38,738 nucleotides of DNA, taken from Guillardia theta CCMP2712. Lineage: Eukaryota > Cryptophyceae > Pyrenomonadales > Geminigeraceae. The notes beneath the pieces are model-generated. The model had not been told where the DNA came from. It did not search any database and saw nothing but the letters and a program-made list of their open reading frames with translations. The stretch spans positions 200,824 to 239,561 of the forward strand of contig NW_005434614.1 of the NCBI RefSeq assembly GCF_000315625.1, given 5' to 3'. Below are positions 34,307 through 38,738 of this stretch, in pieces. The stretch's first letter is position 1. Every line of letters starts with the position of its first letter. The translations under genes and the position numbers were made by a program.

Positions 34307-34727
34307 TGATTGAAGATGCTTGAAACATGCTCCTTTCTGCCACCTCACACAGCAGACACAGGACGTCCTCCTCCTCCTCCTCCTCCTCCTCCTCCTCCTC
34401 TCCCCTTCCCTCCCATTGCCGTTGGTCTCCTCTGATGCACAGGCGTCAGCCTCCAGCTGTGAACCGTCTCTTCACCTGCTGTGCCCAGCTTTCTGGTTGG
34501 CTCTGTCGCTCTCCTGCTTGAGGACGTTTCTTCTTGGGCATCGACCTGTCAGCACCATCAGGAAGAGAGACATAGAAGACGAAGACTAGAGGAGAGAGAG
34601 GATGAGGAGAAGCAGGAGGAGGAGAAAGAGGAGGAGCAGGCGGAGGAGAAGCAATAGGAGGAGGAGGAGGAGAAAGAGGAGGAGGGGAGGGGAGAGAGGA
34701 GGTGGGGGAGGAGGGGAGAGAAGGAGG
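34307..34727. other. Convergent intergenic region with CTC and GGA repeats
   Basis: This stretch lies between the stops of the fusion gene and the TPGS2-like gene. It has a CTC microsatellite at about 34367-34400 and a GAGGA/GGAG polypurine tract at about 34590-34725. These two produce mirror-image Arg- and Leu-rich artefact frames. No exon is supported. Confidence 0.6.
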
Positions 34728-35986
34728 TCACTTGCTCTGTGTCTTCTCAAGGTTCTCAAGGTCAACGCGCATCCCTCCAGCACTTTCAGCAGCTGCTTCT
34801 GTCTCTGTCAAGGTCTTGTCGGGTTGGGGGGGAGAGGAGGTCCGTGTCTCTCCTCTGAACACTCTCCTCCTCTGTTCCAGGACGCTGAACTGCTCCAAGT
34901 CGATGGCGAGCCTCTCGGGCGACATGAAGCGAAACCATCTCTTCGTGCCCTCGTCTAACCCGATCTTCAAGGAGAGTGACAACATGCAAGTGACGGAGCG
35001 CGAGAAGAAAAGACAGGGAGGCGAGGAGAGAGACGATAAGTGATGAGGGTCATCGGGAAGGGGTGAGAGGGAGGAGAAGACAAGCAGAAGAAGGAAGCCA
35101 AGGCGTTCTCACATCAGTGAACGTTGACTGCCAATTTGGGATGCCAAGATGCATGACGAGGAGGCGAAAATAGTCGGTGAAGGAATGGGAGATGAAGAAC
35201 CATCGCTTGCTCAAGTCTTGGAACCAAACCTTTGCGTCCTCTCACTCGCTACTTCTAAGTGTCATCTCTTACCTGAGCGCTCGAAGGCTTCACAAACAGC
35301 AGACAGACTTTTCCGTTGCTGCAGCTTCACGCAAGGTCAGGACGACCAACCGCGTCTCCTTTACCTGCTGTCCAGATCGAACGCACGGAACTTCTCTCGA
35401 AGGAGGCGGGCCTCTTGGATCAAAGACTATGCAAAGACAAGGGATCAGGCGAGAGAGCATGCGAGCAAGCATACAGGTGAGATGCTGCTGAGGGAATCCG
35501 TGGGAGGGAGGAGATCTCCCTGCCTGACCGGCACCAGTCAGCGAAGCAAGGCTCGAGGTCCTTCACCCCATGAGCATCTCCGTCCATGCCGCGTCATCCT
35601 CCCAGTTGACTGGCGTCTCGACCATCTGATTGACCGCGTTGATGCTCATGCATCCAAGCGCGAACGTCTCGCCTGCCTCGCCAACGTGAGAGTCTCTCCT
35701 CCTCTCCCAGCTGTCACCGTGCAGCCTGGCATCCCATTTGACCAGCAGGCCGTCGGAGATGCTGAGAAACGCCTTGAGGTCCTCGGGCAACGCGCAGGGA
35801 TGGTTGGAGCGATCCCACGAGTTGAGCGCGAAGGAGGAGACAGCAGCCTTGTCGTGGAAATAAACCTTGGACACCCCTGAGTGACCCTGCGACACTTGAG
35901 CTCCTGAACCTCTCGAGAAGCGACAGCCGCACCTCCAAGAATGCTATCACGTTCAAGCTGATCTCGTCAAAAAGTTCCCTTCCCAT
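34728..35986 (-). CDS. Tubulin polyglutamylase complex subunit 2-like protein (SMI1/KNR4 fold)
   Basis: Seven exons on the complement (35986-35933, 35886-35718, 35672-35611, 35426-35365, 35318-35273, 35238-35113, 34964-34728) close in phase to 251 residues. The order of conserved blocks matches animal TPGS2: GVSKVYFHDK, NSWDRSNHPCALPEDLKAFL (a SMI1/KNR4 motif), SDGLLVKWD, FALGCMSINAV, FDLDSSNGKVCLLFV, AKVWFQDLSKRWFFISHSFT, DYFRLLVMHLGIPNWQSTFT and IGLDEGTKRWFRFMSPERL. TPGS2 is a non-catalytic subunit of the TTLL1 polyglutamylase that modifies axonemal and basal-body tubulin. The C-terminal 50 residues are charged and not conserved. The intron after 35611 (184 nt) may hide a further small exon; the human protein has an acidic insert there. 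One intron is only 34 nt (35239-35272). The gene is convergent with the dioxygenase-glycosyltransferase gene. Confidence 0.9.
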
Positions 35987-36600
35987 GCTTCACGACAACC
36001 CAACCACAGGCATCCGCGATGCTTGGCCTCACGCGGAAAGAAGGATAGGATTTGCGATGCCCGCAGTTTCACTCACAAACTGAAACATTCCTGCGCCAAC
36101 AAGGTCACAAGGTTCGAAGTAGATGCGATCAAGGGGGAGATGCAGCGAAGAGTCTTGAAACAATATGGAAAAGTCATGAGGAGCGGGAGGCAGCATGCCA
36201 GGAAGTGACAGAGGAGGAGGTCCAATGAGGAAGAAGAAGGCAAGAACGAGGAAGAAGGAAGGAGGAACAAGCGAGGTAGCAGGCAGAAGATAGGAGATAC
36301 GAGGAAAGAGGAAGGAGCAAGGAGCAAGGAGGAGCAAGGAGAAAGGAGAAAGGAGAAAGGAGGAGGGGCGAGGAGGAGGGGCGAGGAGGAGGGGCGAGGA
36401 GGAGGGGCGAGGAGGAGGGGCGAGGAGGAGGGGCGAGGCAGGCAGGCAGCGGATTGCGAGCGCAGTGACAAGGATTTAAAAGGAAAGAGCAGGACAGGTC
36501 GCCGCAGCACTATTATGAATTTTCAGGATTGTCTCTTATCGGTTATCATGACCGGTACTTTGGACTTCTGTACATAGGCCTATTTGCCCTCTCATAAAAC
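35987..36600. other. Intergenic polypurine region with 13-bp minisatellite
   Basis: After a short unique stretch, the sequence becomes GA-rich from about 36190 to 36440, with GGAGCAA and GGAGAAA units and then six or more GAGGAGGAGGGGC units (36358-36437). Open frames here are repeat translations. No gene is supported. Confidence 0.6.
36358..36437. repeat. 13-bp GAGGAGGAGGGGC minisatellite
   Basis: Six or more tandem copies of a 13-bp polypurine unit with one C per unit. Confidence 0.9.
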
Positions 36601-36654
36601 CACCCTTTCACCCCCATTATGAATGGGATGATGGGGGTAGGGGTATTTGAATCG

Positions 36655-38620
36655 GCGTGACAGGTGAGAGTTTTACTCGCATAAGGTAGAAAGTGCCTGA
36701 AGCAGAAAGCAGGAACTTGGCAAGCGACTCGAAACACTGAAGACCAAGCCTTGAAGGCAGACATCCACATCCCACTAGGTAAAAAGTGCCTCTTACAAAA
36801 AACAAGACCAAAAGGAACCAGCACTGCTGGCAACTGTCAGCAGACCCGCCACCGCCAGCCCGGCGGCACGCGCGAAGCCGCGCAGACAAGAAGTACGGTA
36901 GGTATGCACTCGCATAAAGTAACTCGCATAGCCTCAAGCAGAAGAAAGCAGCAACAAGCAAAACCGTCAGGCAGAGAGCACACAGCAACAAGTAAAACTC
37001 ATATCATAGCAAGAAAAGCGGTGTACGTAACTGACCGGAATACAAGTTTGTTAGATTTGTACTTGTCCAAAGTCACGCAGATATCACATCGACCTTAGTT
37101 GCAACAAGACTGTTTTTGCTCAAAACCGAGTTTAATGCACACAAAACCAGAATTGAGGAGCACACGAGACTAGGAAAGCCCCCTCTTCGTCTCTGCACTA
37201 CCATGATTGCCGTCTTGAAAACACGTGAGTCGTCTTTTTACCTTCTGCCAGTAAATCTTCGACTCGTCTTGGTTTACAGGAGAGTTTTTGTTAACTCGGC
37301 GCTATCTGACTGGCACGGCTGGCTCAAGCAAAACAAAGCAGGAACAAGCTAAACCTGCTTGCTACCTTCTGCCAGTAAATCATCCCCTTGCTTGCACACA
37401 GCGCACAGCGAGAAGCTGCACAATCACACACAAAACACAAGCCCGAAAAGAACCAGCACTGCTGGCAACCGTCAGCAGACCCGGCATCGCCAGCCCAAGC
37501 GCGAAGCCGCGGAGAAGACGTCCGAGATGAAACTCCCTTAGACGCGATACCTGGAGGCATCCGACTGACCACTGTCAGTCGAGACGTCCGCCGCCGCCGC
37601 AAAGCTGGCGGCCGCGGACGGAGACAGAGCAGCCGCCGACAAGGAGCCCGGCGGCGCTGCCCGGGGGTCCGCCGGGGCCGGCAGCGGACAGAGGGAGGCT
37701 GGGCACAGGAGCACGGTACCGCTCGATGTGACGTATCCAGTCTGTTTAGCTTGTTCCTGCTTTGTTTTGCTTGAGGCACTTTTACCTTCTGCCAGTAAAT
37801 CCGTATCCTCCTCACTAGCCGAGCCTCCGAGTCAGCGGTAGCCGAGACCAACACCACCCGTGACGGTGGCGACGCCGGTGCGGCAGCTACGTCCGCTATG
37901 AAGAAGTACATGTTGGCTGATCTGAAGCTAGACATTCAACCTCGCAAATCGAAAGTTTACATCCCCTCCTGGCATCAACACCCTGATCTCTCGCAGCTGA
38001 AGAAGAGCCTTAAGCGCCGTCTCAAGACTCAACTTCTTCACTTCGAGGTCGTCACTGGCGGGATTACACTTGGCGGCCTGCCTATCGGCACGGATGGATT
38101 TCATTTGCTTCTCGCTGTGCGCTGTGTGCATGCCGGTTTAGCTTGTTCCTGCTTTGTTTTGCTTGAGGCACTTTTTACCTTCTGCCAGTAAATCCTATTA
38201 GCGTCATGCTAGTCAGCTCCGAGCGAAGGTTTCTACCCTCAACGAAGAGCTCCAGGGGTCATCTCCGTTTCTCCCGCGGGTCCAGTCACAGATTCGTCGC
38301 TTTGACCTCTCTGTCCACCTGGCGCTTGCAGCTTCTCGTGCGCTGTGTGCCCGGAGGTTCAGCTTGTTCCTGCTTTGTTTTGCTTGAGGCGCTTTTTACC
38401 TTCTGCCAGTAAATCGGACTACTCCTTGCCAGCAGTGCTGGTTCTTTTCGGGCTTGTGTTTTGTGTGTGTTTGTGCAGCTTCTCGCTGTGCGCTGTGTGC
38501 CAGGAGGTTTAGCTTGTTCCTGCTTTGTTTTGCTTGAGGCACTTTTTACCTTCTGCCAGTAAATCCGTGTCTCGACTGTTTTGCTTGAGGCACTTTTTAC
38601 CTCCTGCCAGTAAATCCGTC
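36655..38620. mobile_element. Cluster of truncated retroposon-like repeat copies in both orientations
   Basis: Plus-strand copies end in the same motif, ACCTTCTGCCAGTAAATC, but begin at different points: about 37233-37257, 37743-37802, 38108-38193, 38331-38414, 38421-38566 and 38576-38617. Longer copies contain TTCTCGCTGTGCGCTGTGTG, then TTAGCTTGTTCCTGCTTTG, then TTGCTTGAGGCACTTTTT. Reverse-oriented pieces of the same element occur at about 36665-36705, 36775-36885, 36905-36960, 37321-37355 and 37384-37510; the last two and 36808-36885 carry its further 5' part (AACCAGCACTGCTGGCAAC). A constant 3' end with variable 5' truncation is the pattern left by target-primed reverse transcription of LINE or SINE elements. 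The element is not one I recognise. Confidence 0.7.
37803..38330 (+). pseudogene. Reverse-transcriptase-like relic interrupted by a repeat copy
   Basis: Between repeat copies, the plus strand encodes pieces resembling non-LTR-retrotransposon reverse transcriptase. The frame at 37803-38107 includes LKLDIQPRKSKVY, like the conserved segment after the catalytic box, and TGGITLGGLPIGTDGF, like the LG-x-PIG motif. After the copy at 38108-38193, a shifted frame at about 38202-38330 reads QLRAKVSTLNEELQ and FLPRVQSQIRRFDLSV, as expected further along the same enzyme. The catalytic box itself is not visible. The coding sequence is broken by the insertion, a stop and a frame change, so it is a relic. 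The identification rests on motif memory, not alignment. Confidence 0.5.
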
Positions 38621-38738
38621 TCCGCAGCAATGCCCAGGGACTCGCACTCATAGGAGACTCGGACCGGGGCTGTGCTGCATCGGAGGCAGGCGAGCTCGGA
38701 CCAGCAGCCGCAAGCACCCCAGTGGTGTCGAGCTCTCC
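38618..38738 (+). other. Window-end sequence after last repeat copy, possibly more element remnant
   Basis: One plus frame (LRSNAQGLALIGDSD and onwards) stays open to the window end and could be another reverse-transcriptase remnant, but it is too short to judge. Confidence 0.2.

Noticed and set aside
36073-36510. 145-codon complement frame with repeated Pro-Ser-Leu blocks
   Set aside because: Translation of the 13-bp polypurine minisatellite and related GA-rich repeats.
37324-37935. 203-codon complement frame with repeated IYWQKVK
   Set aside because: The repeated peptide is the reverse reading of the retroposon 3' end; the RT-like motifs are on the other strand.

Overview
The window looks like nuclear DNA of a unicellular, flagellated, plastid-bearing alga, most plausibly a cryptophyte such as Guillardia. 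This is inference; no marker gene was aligned. Direct evidence is the many short GT-AG introns (mostly 34-70 nt, a few GC-AG), whose phases close exactly in every gene rebuilt here. A bipartite plastid leader (signal peptide, then Phe) on the gene at 19267 and several ciliary gene families point the same way. No rRNA, tRNA, CRISPR array or bacterial-style operon was seen.

Layout, left to right. Complement <1-1719: helical protein running off the left edge with a poly-Glu tract. 2311-2792: Tctex1 dynein light chain, DYNLT2B type. Complement 3060-4261: cysteine-rich EsV-1-7-repeat protein. Complement 5540-7609: coiled-coil/basic-helix protein. Complement 7706-8543: unknown protein, divergent from 8871-12173, a triple-GAF protein with RPASA motifs. 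Complement 12486-14308: coiled-coil protein. Complement 14491-18393: large Golgi-type membrane glycosyltransferase with two catalytic-like domains, a 13-residue repeat array and a Cys-rich tail. 19267-20088: small plastid-targeted membrane protein. Complement 20166-23926: membrane-anchored collagen with a C-terminal globular domain. 25399-26347: STYX-like phosphatase that keeps the catalytic Cys. Complement 26414-27723: aldo/keto reductase. 28817-30925: lipoyl synthase in 16 exons. 31628-34306: intronless dioxygenase-glycosyltransferase-zinc ribbon fusion. Complement 34728-35986: TPGS2-like tubulin polyglutamylase subunit. 36600-38738: nest of truncated retroposon copies around reverse-transcriptase relics.

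The genes do not form a pathway. DYNLT2B, TPGS2, the RPASA/GAF protein and the two coiled-coil proteins would all suit a ciliary or centrosomal setting. The giant glycosyltransferase, the collagen and the dioxygenase-glycosyltransferase suggest surface or glycoprotein biology. Lipoyl synthase and the aldo/keto reductase are metabolic. Intergenic DNA is rich in trinucleotide polypurine tracts, a 236-bp TGTC microsatellite and G-run-rich patches.

Gene models were built by reading splice sites by eye. Where exon phases close on a full-length domain (STYX, lipoyl synthase, aldo/keto reductase, TPGS2, Tctex1, collagen) confidence is high. N-termini and the unknown genes are less certain.
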